The notes beneath the pieces are model-generated. The model saw only the letters and a program-made list of their open reading frames with translations. It was not told the DNA's origin and ran no database searches. Position numbers and translations under genes: made by a program. Source: Siansivirga zeaxanthinifaciens CC-SAMT-1 (lineage in GTDB: Bacteria > Bacteroidota > Bacteroidia > Flavobacteriales > Flavobacteriaceae). From it: a stretch of 64,000 bases of DNA. Location of the stretch: assembly GCF_000941055.1 (NCBI RefSeq), contig NZ_CP007202.1:306001-370000 (forward strand), in the 5' to 3' direction. Positions 1 to 7,882 of this stretch are shown piece after piece (position 1 is the stretch's first letter; each line of letters begins with the position of its first letter).

Positions 1-162
1 CACAAAAGACAATCAAGACAAGCAAAAAACATCGTTGTAATGCCAAAAAATAAGATGAAATGCAGTTTTTTTTAGTCAAAATGTAAATAATTGCTTGTAG
101 TATAAGGTTTAATTCTTATATTGCACCACCAAAACACTATTAGCTTACTTAAACGTATGGAT

Positions 163-1848
163 ATGAAAAAAGTATTAGCATTAAAAGTTTTTATAGCTTT
201 GGCTTTAACTTTAGCCTTTACTAGCTGTAAAAAATCTTCTAGCTCAAAGAATAGTTCTAGAGCAACCGGTTGGCAAATAAACTCTCGTGAAGGAGGGTTT
301 CAATACAATACAGATTACAAAGAACAAGAAACTTCACCTGGCTTAGTTTTCATTGAAGGTGGTACTTTTACTAAAGGTAGAGTACAAGACGATGTTATGC
401 ATGATTGGAATAACACGCCAACTCAGCAACACGTACAGTCGTTTTACATGGATGAAACAGAGGTTACCAACGCTATGTATATGGAGTATTTAGATTGGAT
501 CAAGCGTGTTTATCCACCATCAGACGAAAACTTTAGAGCTATTTATCATGGCGCACTTCCAGATACCCTAGTTTGGAGAAACAGATTGGGCTATAATGAA
601 GTTATGACAGAAAATTACTTACGTCACCCAGGTTATGGTGAATATCCTGTAGTTGGTGTTAGCTGGATTCAAGCCGTTGAATTTGCAAACTGGAGAACCG
701 ATAGAGTTAATGAACACAACTTAGAAAAAGCTGGTTATTTAAAACGTGATGCCAAAATTACCGATGTAAGTGCCGATGCTACTTTTAATACAGATACTTA
801 CATTAATGCACCAACGTTAACTTATGGTGGTAACGAAGAAATTATTAATGGAGACTCTAGAGGTCGAGGACGAAGAAATGTTCAAACAGACGCAGACGGA
901 AACGAAACTAATATTTATGCCACCAGAGAAACTGGTATAATTACACCAAAATACAGACTCCCTACCGAAACAGAATGGGAATATGCTGCATTAGGTTTAA
1001 GTGAAATAAGAAGTTATAATTTATACCGTGGACGTAAGAAATATCCATGGGACGGACAATACACACGTTCAGGAAAACGTAAAATTAGAGGAGATCAATT
1101 AGCTAATTTCAAACAAGGTAAAGGAGATTATGGTGGAATCGCAGGATGGTCTGATGATGGTGCTGATATTACTAATGCTGTTAAATCTTACGCTCCTAAT
1201 GATTACGGTTTGTATGATATGGCTGGAAATGTTGCCGAATGGGTAGCAGACGTTTACAGACCTATAGTAGATGATGAATTTAATGATTTTAACTACTACA
1301 GGGGAAATGTTTACACCAAAAATGCTATTAACGAAGATGGCTCTGTTAAAGTTGTTACTATCGATGATATTGTTTATGATACACTATCGAATGGTAAAGT
1401 AGTTGCAAGAAATCTACCAGGAGAAATTTTACAAGTACCTGTAGATGAAAACGAAACTTATTTGCGTACAAACTTTGATAAGAGTAATCAAATAAACTTT
1501 AGAGATGGTGACAAACGTTCGTCTCGTAACTTCGAAAGCTTTAATGAAGATGAAGAAGGCGACGCAGACAACACAAATCTAATGTACAACTCTCCTAAAC
1601 ACACGATAACTAGAGATTCTTTAGGAAACATTGTTAGAGAATACGACAAAGATAACGACAGAAACTCGTTAATTAACGATGAAGTTAGAGTTTACAAAGG
1701 AGGCTCTTGGAAAGACAGAGAGTATTGGTTAGACCCAGCTCAAAGACGTTACTTCCCTCAAGATATGGCAACCGATTATATTGGTTTTAGATGTGCTATG
1801 TCTCGAGTAGGTTCTAAAAGTAAAGCTAAACACAAAACAAAAAACTAA
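163..1848 (+). CDS. gldJ: Gliding motility / type IX secretion lipoprotein GldJ
   Basis: GldJ is an outer-membrane-associated lipoprotein needed for flavobacterial gliding and for stability of the type IX secretion machinery. The protein is about 561 aa. Its short signal peptide ends in the lipobox-like FTSC (Cys at residue 22), followed by a Lys/Ser-rich linker. The rest resembles a sulfatase-modifying-factor (FGE) fold: an EGG-F start, ETEVTNAMY, VSWIQAVEFANWR, RLPTETEWEYAA, DMAGNVAEWV and a C-terminal GGSW...GFRCA. The ATG at 163 is chosen because it gives a clean signal peptide; an ATG at 157 and a TTG at 121 are in-frame alternatives. In characterised flavobacteria gldJ also precedes murF, as here. 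FGE-type catalytic activity is not implied. Confidence 0.93.
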   Translation: MKKVLALKVFIALALTLAFTSCKKSSSSKNSSRATGWQINSREGGFQYNTDYKEQETSPGLVFIEGGTFTKGRVQDDVMHDWNNTPTQQHVQSFYMDETEVTNAMYMEYLDWIKRVYPPSDENFRAIYHGALPDTLVWRNRLGYNEVMTENYLRHPGYGEYPVVGVSWIQAVEFANWRTDRVNEHNLEKAGYLKRDAKITDVSADATFNTDTYINAPTLTYGGNEEIINGDSRGRGRRNVQTDADGNETNIYATRETGIITPKYRLPTETEWEYAALGLSEIRSYNLYRGRKKYPWDGQYTRSGKRKIRGDQLANFKQGKGDYGGIAGWSDDGADITNAVKSYAPNDYGLYDMAGNVAEWVADVYRPIVDDEFNDFNYYRGNVYTKNAINEDGSVKVVTIDDIVYDTLSNGKVVARNLPGEILQVPVDENETYLRTNFDKSNQINFRDGDKRSSRNFESFNEDEEGDADNTNLMYNSPKHTITRDSLGNIVREYDKDNDRNSLINDEVRVYKGGSWKDREYWLDPAQRRYFPQDMATDYIGFRCAMSRVGSKSKAKHKTKN

Positions 1849-1870
1849 CCGTTTTTAATTAAATAAATTT

Positions 1871-1901
1871 AAAGTCCTAACTTTTAGTTAGGACTTTTTT
1901 T
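1871..1901 (+). terminator. Rho-independent terminator after gldJ
   Basis: A perfect 9-bp inverted repeat, AGTCCTAAC and GTTAGGACT (1873-1881 and 1887-1895), has a 5-nt loop and runs directly into a T tract. It lies 23 bp after the gldJ stop and separates gldJ from murF. Confidence 0.85.
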
Positions 1902-1937
1902 ATACATTTATTTTTACTAAAAAAAAATATAAAAAAA

Positions 1938-3212
1938 TTGACTATAGAAAAAATTCACGAGATATTTTTACAATGTAATTCGGTTTGTACCGACACTCGT
2001 AAAATTCATAAAAACGATTTATTTTTTGCTCTTAAGGGCGAAAACTTCAACGGTAATAGCTACGCCGAGAAAGCGCTTCGAAATGGTGCTAAATTCGCCA
2101 TAATAGATGAAGAATCCTTTTCACATATACCAAACACAATCTTAGTTAAAGATGCCTTAAAGGCGCTTCAAGAATTGGCTACTTATCATAGAAATTATCT
2201 AAATATTCCAATTGTAGCATTAACAGGCAGTAATGGAAAAACAACCACAAAAGAACTTATAAATACCACATTATCTCAAAAGTACAACACAAAAGCAACC
2301 ATTGGAAATTTAAACAATCATATCGGCGTTCCTTTAACACTTTTATCAATGAATGAAAGTACCGAAATGGGCATTGTAGAAATGGGAGCTAACCATCAAA
2401 AAGAAATTGAATTTTTATGCAATATAGCAAAGCCCGACTACGGATACATCACAAACTTTGGTAAAGCACACCTGGAAGGTTTTGGTGGTGTTGAAGGTGT
2501 TATAAAAGGCAAAAGTGAGATGTACGATTTCTTAATAAATAATAATAAAACCATATTTGTTAATGGAAATGACCCTATTCAAGTAGACAAAACAAGTCAT
2601 TCAAACAGATATATTTTTGGAGATAACATAAATGCAGATTGCAAAATAACATTCATTGATGCCCAACCAACAGTAAAGGTTAAATATAATAATACAACCA
2701 TTCAAAGTAATTTAATTGGCGAATACAACTTTAGTAATATTGCTGCAGCCATAACTATTGCAAATTATTTTAAGGTTGAAGAAGCTTCTATAAAAAATGC
2801 TATTGAATCGTATATACCAACCAATAATAGGTCTCAGGTTATTAAAAAAAACTCGAATGAAATAATTTTAGACGCCTACAACGCAAACCCAACAAGTATG
2901 CGAGCTGCTATTTTAAATTTTGAAAAACTTAAAGACAATAACAAAATAGCCTTTTTAGGAGACATGTTCGAATTAGGTAAAGAAGCCGAATTAGAGCATC
3001 AAAGTATCGCAGATTTAATAGAAAGCACAAGTATTAATCAAACTATTTTAATAGGAGAAAATTTCAATAAAACACAAACCAAAAACAGTCTAAAATTCAA
3101 AACTTTTGAAGATTTTGAAAAGAATTTTAATATGACATCGGTTGTTAATAGCACCTTATTAATTAAAGGATCCAGAGGAATGGCCATGGAGAGGATTTTA
3201 GATTTATTATAA
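1938..3212 (+). CDS. murF: UDP-N-acetylmuramoyl-tripeptide--D-alanyl-D-alanine ligase MurF
   Basis: MurF adds D-Ala-D-Ala to UDP-MurNAc-tripeptide, the last cytoplasmic step of peptidoglycan precursor synthesis. At 424 aa it has normal length. The N-terminal substrate domain contains CTDTRKI, the ATP P-loop GSNGKTTTKE is at about 97-106, EMGANH follows, and the C-terminal ligase domain has DAYNANPTSMRAA. The start must be the TTG at 1938: no in-frame ATG or GTG precedes the conserved N-terminus, and the first internal Met lies after the P-loop. The upstream region is almost pure A/T and has no Shine-Dalgarno, which is usual in Bacteroidetes. Confidence 0.95.
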   Translation: MTIEKIHEIFLQCNSVCTDTRKIHKNDLFFALKGENFNGNSYAEKALRNGAKFAIIDEESFSHIPNTILVKDALKALQELATYHRNYLNIPIVALTGSNGKTTTKELINTTLSQKYNTKATIGNLNNHIGVPLTLLSMNESTEMGIVEMGANHQKEIEFLCNIAKPDYGYITNFGKAHLEGFGGVEGVIKGKSEMYDFLINNNKTIFVNGNDPIQVDKTSHSNRYIFGDNINADCKITFIDAQPTVKVKYNNTTIQSNLIGEYNFSNIAAAITIANYFKVEEASIKNAIESYIPTNNRSQVIKKNSNEIILDAYNANPTSMRAAILNFEKLKDNNKIAFLGDMFELGKEAELEHQSIADLIESTSINQTILIGENFNKTQTKNSLKFKTFEDFEKNFNMTSVVNSTLLIKGSRGMAMERILDLL

Positions 3213-3257
3213 AAAAATGCCTATTACCACAATATAAATGTTTAAATAGGCATTTTT
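3213..3257. terminator. Terminator hairpin after murF
   Basis: A 13-bp perfect stem, AAAAATGCCTATT and AATAGGCATTTTT (3213-3225 and 3245-3257), directly abuts the murF stop. A-rich on the left and T-rich on the right, it could stop transcription from either side, including the facing LuxR gene. A second, weaker stem (AATACTCA/TGAGTATT, 3316-3334) follows. Confidence 0.75.
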
Positions 3258-3349
3258 AATTCCCTAAGAACTAATTAATAGCTCTACAAAGTAAAGGGTT
3301 AATTAAGTAAAGAGCAATACTCAATTTGAGTATTTTTAAAGCTATTATG

Positions 3350-4123
3350 TTAAAAAATGAAGTAATCGTTGGTTTTCATCATACCAATTAACTCGCCAGT
3401 AGAAGAAATATTTAATTTCTTTAAAATATTTCTTCGATGAGTATCCACTGTATTTGCACTAATATTTAATTTTTCGGCAATGTCTTTACTCGAATAATTT
3501 AAAACCAAAAGTCTAATAACATCGCGTTCCCTATTACTTACGCCATCTGACAATAATTTCTGAGAAAAATTTTTAAAAAAAAGGGTTTCATATTCTTTAT
3601 TATCATTTAAAAATTTAGCGGTAGCAGATACTTGTAAATTAATTTTAGAATCTAAAACGGTATAATGAGCCAAACCTATAATTGGTTTATTATTTATATC
3701 AAACTCCAGAGGTGTCGTATTTTGAATAACATTCACGTATACCCCTTTAGAATTTTTTATTCGGTAATTCCAGGAATAACTCATTCTAGAGCGATTAGCT
3801 ACCGAAATCTCACTTAAAGTAAATGCCATAAGCTCGTTTAAAGCCTGAAGCCAAGGTTCTACATCATTAGGATGCATACGTTCCCAAAAATAATTCATAC
3901 CCAACTCACTCATTACAGCAGCATCTAAACCCAAACAAGATGTCATGTTTTTACTTATGTATTCGAAAGATAAATTTTGAGTATTAGTGATACAGAAAAA
4001 GGTACTACTGTATGGCAAATAAGCATCTAACTCAATAATTTTTTTAATATGCGTTTCTATTGAAGGGTGCTCGTAGGCTTCGAAAACTTCTTTGTAAACG
4101 TTTTTAATTTCGGTTAGGTTCAT
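3350..4123 (-). CDS. PAS-like sensor / LuxR-family HTH transcriptional regulator
   Basis: A 257-aa one-component regulator. Residues about 40-160 resemble a PAS sensory domain (the FFCITN...YISKNM region and a HPNDVEPW motif of the PAS/PAC type). Residues about 195-250 are a clear LuxR/GerE helix-turn-helix (SNRERDVIRLL, SSKDIAEKLNIS, NTVDTHRRNI). There is no receiver domain or phospho-acceptor Asp, so the signal probably acts through the PAS domain. It is monocistronic, convergent with murF and upstream of the tRNA genes. Its targets cannot be deduced from the sequence. Confidence 0.85.
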   Translation of the reverse strand: MNLTEIKNVYKEVFEAYEHPSIETHIKKIIELDAYLPYSSTFFCITNTQNLSFEYISKNMTSCLGLDAAVMSELGMNYFWERMHPNDVEPWLQALNELMAFTLSEISVANRSRMSYSWNYRIKNSKGVYVNVIQNTTPLEFDINNKPIIGLAHYTVLDSKINLQVSATAKFLNDNKEYETLFFKNFSQKLLSDGVSNRERDVIRLLVLNYSSKDIAEKLNISANTVDTHRRNILKKLNISSTGELIGMMKTNDYFIF

Positions 4124-4265
4124 AAGCTATATTTTGGGTAACAATAATTAACTCATTCAATATAATAAGATGAAACTATTATACAAAATAGAAACCATAA
4201 AAAGCTAATAACACCGCTAAAGCAATTCGATTAAACAGAAGATGAATAATAAAATACGATTTAAA

Positions 4266-4300
4266 AAAAAATCCTAAAGCGATATGCTTTAGGATTTTTT
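4266..4300 (-). terminator. Terminator of first tRNA-Val gene
   Basis: A 10-bp perfect stem ATCCTAAAGC/GCTTTAGGAT (4271-4280 and 4286-4295) with a 5-nt loop. Read on the minus strand it starts a few bases after the tRNA 3' end and finishes in a T run. Confidence 0.8.
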
Positions 4301-4302
4301 TG

Positions 4303-4377
4303 TGGGCGACAAGGGATTCGAACCCCTGACCCCTTGGGTGTAAACCAAGTGCTCTGAACCAACTGAGCTAGTCGCCC
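4303..4377 (-). tRNA. tRNA-Val (anticodon TAC), copy 1
   Basis: On the minus strand this folds as a complete cloverleaf. The 7-bp acceptor stem is GGGCGAC/GTCGCCC, the D-arm contains AGCTCAGTTGG, and the anticodon stem CTTGG/CCAAG encloses loop TTTACAC (anticodon TAC, reading GTA/GTN Val codons). The T-arm contains GGTTCGAATCC. The 3' CCA is not encoded (discriminator A is followed by CA). It has its own -7 promoter box and terminator, so it is an independent transcription unit. Confidence 0.97.
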
Positions 4378-4391
4378 TTATTATGGGTGTG

Positions 4392-4423
4392 CAAATATAA
4401 ACTAGTTTTTCAATTCTCAAAAA
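4392..4423 (-). promoter_or_regulatory. Bacteroidetes-type promoter of tRNA-Val copy 1
   Basis: On the minus strand a perfect -7 element TATATTTG (plus-strand 4392-4399) is preceded, with an 18-bp gap, by TTTTTG (4418-4423) as the -33 element. This is the TTTG-N19ish-TAnnTTTG promoter of the Bacteroidetes primary sigma factor. It ends 15 bp before the tRNA 5' end. Confidence 0.75.
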
Positions 4424-4460
4424 CTTTAAAGATTTTATTTTAATAAAACCTTAGTAAAGA

Positions 4461-4494
4461 AAAAATCCTAAAGATGGATACTTTAGGATTTTTT
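4461..4494 (-). terminator. Terminator of second tRNA-Val gene
   Basis: A 10-bp stem AATCCTAAAG/CTTTAGGATT (4464-4473 and 4481-4490) with a 7-nt loop and a T run on the minus strand. It is homologous to the terminator of copy 1, with a changed loop. Confidence 0.8.
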
Positions 4495-4495
4495 G

Positions 4496-4570
4496 TGGGC
4501 GACAAGGGATTCGAACCCCTGACCCCTTGGGTGTAAACCAAGTGCTCTGAACCAACTGAGCTAGTCGCCC
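4496..4570 (-). tRNA. tRNA-Val (anticodon TAC), copy 2
   Basis: Base-for-base identical to the other tRNA-Val copy 193 bp away: same acceptor stem, TAC anticodon and absence of an encoded CCA. It lies just downstream of folC on the same strand but has its own promoter box in the folC-tRNA gap. Confidence 0.97.
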
Positions 4571-4585
4571 TTATAATTGCGAGTG

Positions 4586-4615
4586 CAAATATAAGTTAGT
4601 TTTTCAATATGCAAA
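4586..4615 (-). promoter_or_regulatory. Bacteroidetes-type promoter of tRNA-Val copy 2
   Basis: Minus-strand -7 element TATATTTG (plus-strand 4586-4593) with TTTG (4612-4615) upstream after an 18-bp gap. Same layout as the promoter of copy 1. Confidence 0.72.
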
Positions 4616-4633
4616 GACTTTTTTTGAAAAAAA

Positions 4634-5851
4634 TTAAATAATTTCTGCAACCACAAACGTACTACCGCCAACAAAAACAAAATCGTTTGGTTTTGCTTTA
4701 TCTAAGGCATTCTTATAAGCCTCATTAACTGAATTATAGACGTCTCCTAATAAACCATAAGGTTTTAAAAATTCTTTTAATTTTTCAGCATCAAGACCTC
4801 TAGGAATATCTGGTTTACAAAAATAATAAGTTGCATTAACAGGTAACAAATCTACAATTGAATTTAAATCTTTATCATTTACAACTCCAAAAACAATGTG
4901 TAAAGCATCAAACGATTCATTTTTTAATTGTTCCATAACGTATTTTAGTCCGTCACGGTTATGCCCTGTATCGCAAACAGCTTTTGGTTGTTCATTAATT
5001 ACCTGCCATCTACCCATTAAACCGGTATTTTTAACCACATGTAACAACCCTGTTTTTATATGAATTTCTGAAATATCATACCCTAACAACTGTAACTCTC
5101 TTACACTTTGTAATACCGTTTGAATGTTTTTAGATTGATAATTTCCTGTTAAATCTGATTCATATGGCGGTTTGGATACTTGATCGGCAAAAGTAATCTT
5201 GCAATTATGCTTTAATGCCAAATCTATAAAAACTTGTTCGGTTTCTATTTGAGTTTCACCAATAACAACAGGAACGTTTGGTTTTATGATACCTCCTTTT
5301 TCAAAAGCAATAGCTTCTAAAGTTGTTCCTAGAAACTGAGTATGATCTAAACCTATATTCGTAATTACGGAAACTTCAGGTGTAATAATATTTGTAGAAT
5401 CTAATCGACCACCCAAACCAACTTCAATAACAGCAATATCGACCTGTTCTTTAGCAAAATAATCGAATGCCATACCAACAGTCATTTCAAAAAAAGATAA
5501 ACTATTAGCCTCAAAAAACGCTTTATTGCGCTTAATAAACCCGATAACAAATTGTTTACCAATTACAGTCCCGTTAATTTTTATACGCTCTCTAAAATCT
5601 TTTAAATGAGGTGAAGTATATAATCCTACATTATAACCTGCTTCATGCAAAATGGAAGCAAGCATATGACTTGTAGAACCCTTTCCATTGGTTCCTGCTA
5701 CATGAATGGATTTAAACTTTCTTTCAGGAAAATTAAGATGCTCGGCTAACTTTAAAGTATTGGAAAGGTCTTTCTTAAGAGCCGAACTCCCTTGTTTTTG
5801 ATACATTGGAAGCTGAGTAAACATCCAATCTAATGTATCTTGATAAGTCAT
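4634..5851 (-). CDS. folC: Bifunctional folylpolyglutamate synthase / dihydrofolate synthase
   Basis: FolC is a cytoplasmic Mur-ligase-family enzyme that joins dihydropteroate with glutamate and extends folate polyglutamate tails. The 405-aa protein has the family P-loop GTNGKGST at about 53-60, the downstream TSPHLKDFRERI folate-loop motif, VIEVGLGGRLDSTN, and the C-terminal DTGHNRDG. The gene starts 1 bp from the tonB stop and is probably the last gene of the exbB-exbD-tonB-folC run. It is followed by the tRNA-Val unit. Confidence 0.95.
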   Translation of the reverse strand: MTYQDTLDWMFTQLPMYQKQGSSALKKDLSNTLKLAEHLNFPERKFKSIHVAGTNGKGSTSHMLASILHEAGYNVGLYTSPHLKDFRERIKINGTVIGKQFVIGFIKRNKAFFEANSLSFFEMTVGMAFDYFAKEQVDIAVIEVGLGGRLDSTNIITPEVSVITNIGLDHTQFLGTTLEAIAFEKGGIIKPNVPVVIGETQIETEQVFIDLALKHNCKITFADQVSKPPYESDLTGNYQSKNIQTVLQSVRELQLLGYDISEIHIKTGLLHVVKNTGLMGRWQVINEQPKAVCDTGHNRDGLKYVMEQLKNESFDALHIVFGVVNDKDLNSIVDLLPVNATYYFCKPDIPRGLDAEKLKEFLKPYGLLGDVYNSVNEAYKNALDKAKPNDFVFVGGSTFVVAEII

Positions 5852-5852
5852 A

Positions 5853-6701
5853 CTACTGTCCGATTTTGAAATTTACTTTCACAAAACCAATTTGCTTTTC
5901 GGGCGCATTATTGTCTGCAGGCCATTTATGAGATAAGGCTATTTCCCTTGCTGGTTTCATTAAACAATCTGCTGTGTTTGTAGTGCCTCTAACACCAGGA
6001 ACAGCTTCAATAACGTTTCCACTGCGATTAACAACAATTCTAACTATAACCAAACCAGATTCGTTACAATCTTGTTTAAGTGTTTTATAAGTTGCACGAC
6101 CACGACCATTTAAACCATAGCCAACACCACCATTACCCGAGCCACCAGAACCAAAATAACTAGGCGCATAGGGATCGCCATCTAATTGGCCTTTATCCCC
6201 CGATTTATTATCGTTTCCTTCACTACCTGTTGCAGAACCATCAGATTTACTTACACCACCAATTAAAGCATCTAATTTTCGCTTTTTATCTTCTTGTTCG
6301 CGCTTTTCTTTAGCAAGTCTATCGGCTTCAGCCTTAGCTTTAGCATCGGCAAGTGCTTTTGCTTTAGCTTCAGCTTCTTTCTGTTTTTTTATGGCAATAC
6401 TTTCGGCATTATCTGCAGTTAAAACCTCTTCTTTTGTTTGAGATGCTTTAGTTGGTTCTACTTTTGTAGCTTCGGGTACTGGAGGCTCATCAATATCTAA
6501 GGGCTCCGATTTTATAGGTTTTAATGGCTGATTATCACCTTTTCCAAATTCTGTAGTTCCAAAATTTACAGCAATGCCATATTCCTCTGGCGGGTCCATA
6601 TAGGGTGCTCCAACAACAAACAATAACAACAAAATTATAACCGAAATTAATAACGTTAGTTTTGCAGAATTACGTTCGTGTTTGGTTTCAAGGTATTTCA
6701 T
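5853..6701 (-). CDS. tonB: Energy transducer TonB
   Basis: TonB transmits proton-motive force from ExbB/ExbD to outer-membrane TonB-dependent receptors. The 282-aa protein has one N-terminal membrane anchor (about residues 14-33). A Pro/Lys/Glu-rich and then Ala/Lys/Glu periplasmic spacer follows (about 60-145, likely partly helical), then a Gly/Ser-rich stretch. The C-terminal TonB domain (about 205-282) contains VIVRIVVNRSGNV and a final VKVNFKIGQ. Tightly packed with exbD and exbB. The SusC-type receptor in this window is a plausible client, but many others would exist in the genome. Confidence 0.92.
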   Translation of the reverse strand: MKYLETKHERNSAKLTLLISVIILLLLFVVGAPYMDPPEEYGIAVNFGTTEFGKGDNQPLKPIKSEPLDIDEPPVPEATKVEPTKASQTKEEVLTADNAESIAIKKQKEAEAKAKALADAKAKAEADRLAKEKREQEDKKRKLDALIGGVSKSDGSATGSEGNDNKSGDKGQLDGDPYAPSYFGSGGSGNGGVGYGLNGRGRATYKTLKQDCNESGLVIVRIVVNRSGNVIEAVPGVRGTTNTADCLMKPAREIALSHKWPADNNAPEKQIGFVKVNFKIGQ

Positions 6702-6731
6702 TATGCAGAGGGAATTCTTTTATTAAATAAC

Positions 6732-7124
6732 CTAATTAGGCTTAACAGCCAAAATAACTTTAAATTTATTTCTATTGGCAATATCCATAACCTTTACCAC
6801 ATTATCAACAGGTACCGATTTCTCGGCTCTTAAAACAATGGTAGGTTTCTCTTCTGAAGACAGAGCTGCTAACAATTCTGTTTCTAAAACACTTTCGCCT
6901 ACCCGTTTTTGATCGATGTAGTATGTTAAATCTTTTTTGATGCTTACGGCAACCGATTTTTTATTCTCGGTTTTTCCACTGGCTTTTGGCAATAAAATAT
7001 CAATCGCATTGGTTGTTACCAAGGTAGATGCCAACATAAAGAAAATCAACAACAGAAATACAATATCTGTCATAGATGCCATACTGAATTCTGGCGTGAT
7101 TTTATTTCTTCCTTTTAAATTCAT
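6732..7124 (-). CDS. exbD: Biopolymer transport protein ExbD/TolR
   Basis: A 130-aa inner-membrane protein with one N-terminal transmembrane helix (about 18-40). It carries the proton-channel Asp of the family in SMTDIVFLLLIFFM and a small periplasmic domain. It partners ExbB to energise TonB. It lies 1 bp downstream of exbB and 30 bp upstream of tonB. The length is typical. Confidence 0.93.
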   Translation of the reverse strand: MNLKGRNKITPEFSMASMTDIVFLLLIFFMLASTLVTTNAIDILLPKASGKTENKKSVAVSIKKDLTYYIDQKRVGESVLETELLAALSSEEKPTIVLRAEKSVPVDNVVKVMDIANRNKFKVILAVKPN

Positions 7125-7125
7125 A

Positions 7126-7827
7126 TTAGGTTGGCTCGTTTAAGTGATCTAGAAACTCTACAGAATTTGCTTCCATTTGATACACTACTTTATCTGTTTT
7201 AACCACCAAATGGTTATATGCCATATACGCAACAATACCTACAATTAAACCGGCAACCGTGGTTGTCATGGCTGTATACAACCCATCGGCCAATAATTTA
7301 ATATCTATTTGACCGCCTGAATTAGCTATTTCAAAAATAGATAGTATCATCCCGATAACCGTACCCAGAAACCCAATCATAGGGGCTGCTCCAGATATCG
7401 TTGCAAGAATACTAACGTTTTTCTCCAGACTATAAACTTCTAAACGACCTGCATTTTCAATAGCTGTATTGATGTCGGCTAGTGGTTTTCCTATTCTTGA
7501 AATCCCTTTATTAATTAATCTGGAAACAGGCGAATTAACTTGTGCACATAACAATTGAGCCGAATCTATTTTACCATTTGATACATGGTCTTTTATTTGA
7601 TTCATGAAATTAGAATCTATTTTAGAAGCCGCTTTAATAGCAAACAATCTTTCAAAATAAATATAAATGGCTCCTACTAACATTAAAAAAAGAAGCGCTA
7701 TAATTACTTGTCCGGCAACGCCACCACTACTAATAAGTTCAATAATTGAAAGTGTTTTTTCTACTGGTTCGGCATCCGTTAATAGTGCAGTTCCTTCTTC
7801 TTGACTTTGTAAAAGTATATTTAGCAT
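7126..7827 (-). CDS. exbB: MotA/TolQ/ExbB proton channel family protein
   Basis: A 233-aa inner-membrane channel subunit. One transmembrane helix is at about 38-60 and two more at about 140-165 and 188-212. The central loop has the family pattern ISGAAPMIGFLGTVIGM followed by TTTVAGLIVGI. With ExbD it forms the motor for TonB. It is the first of three adjacent ttp-type genes (exbB-exbD-tonB), with nhaD 55 bp upstream on the same strand. Confidence 0.93.
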   Translation of the reverse strand: MLNILLQSQEEGTALLTDAEPVEKTLSIIELISSGGVAGQVIIALLFLMLVGAIYIYFERLFAIKAASKIDSNFMNQIKDHVSNGKIDSAQLLCAQVNSPVSRLINKGISRIGKPLADINTAIENAGRLEVYSLEKNVSILATISGAAPMIGFLGTVIGMILSIFEIANSGGQIDIKLLADGLYTAMTTTVAGLIVGIVAYMAYNHLVVKTDKVVYQMEANSVEFLDHLNEPT

Positions 7828-7882
7828 AAATTATGATATATCTAACAAGTGTATAACGTTCGTTTTTGTATTAAAGTATTTA

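Larger units (their letters stand above)
4264..4608. repeat. Tandem duplication of a tRNA-Val transcription unit
   Basis: Two copies (about 4264-4414 and 4457-4608, period 193-194 bp) share an identical 75-nt tRNA, nearly identical terminator stems and the promoter stretch GTGCAAATATA...TAGTTTTTCAAT. Divergence is limited to the terminator loop and the short gaps, so the whole promoter-tRNA-terminator unit was duplicated. Confidence 0.85.
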
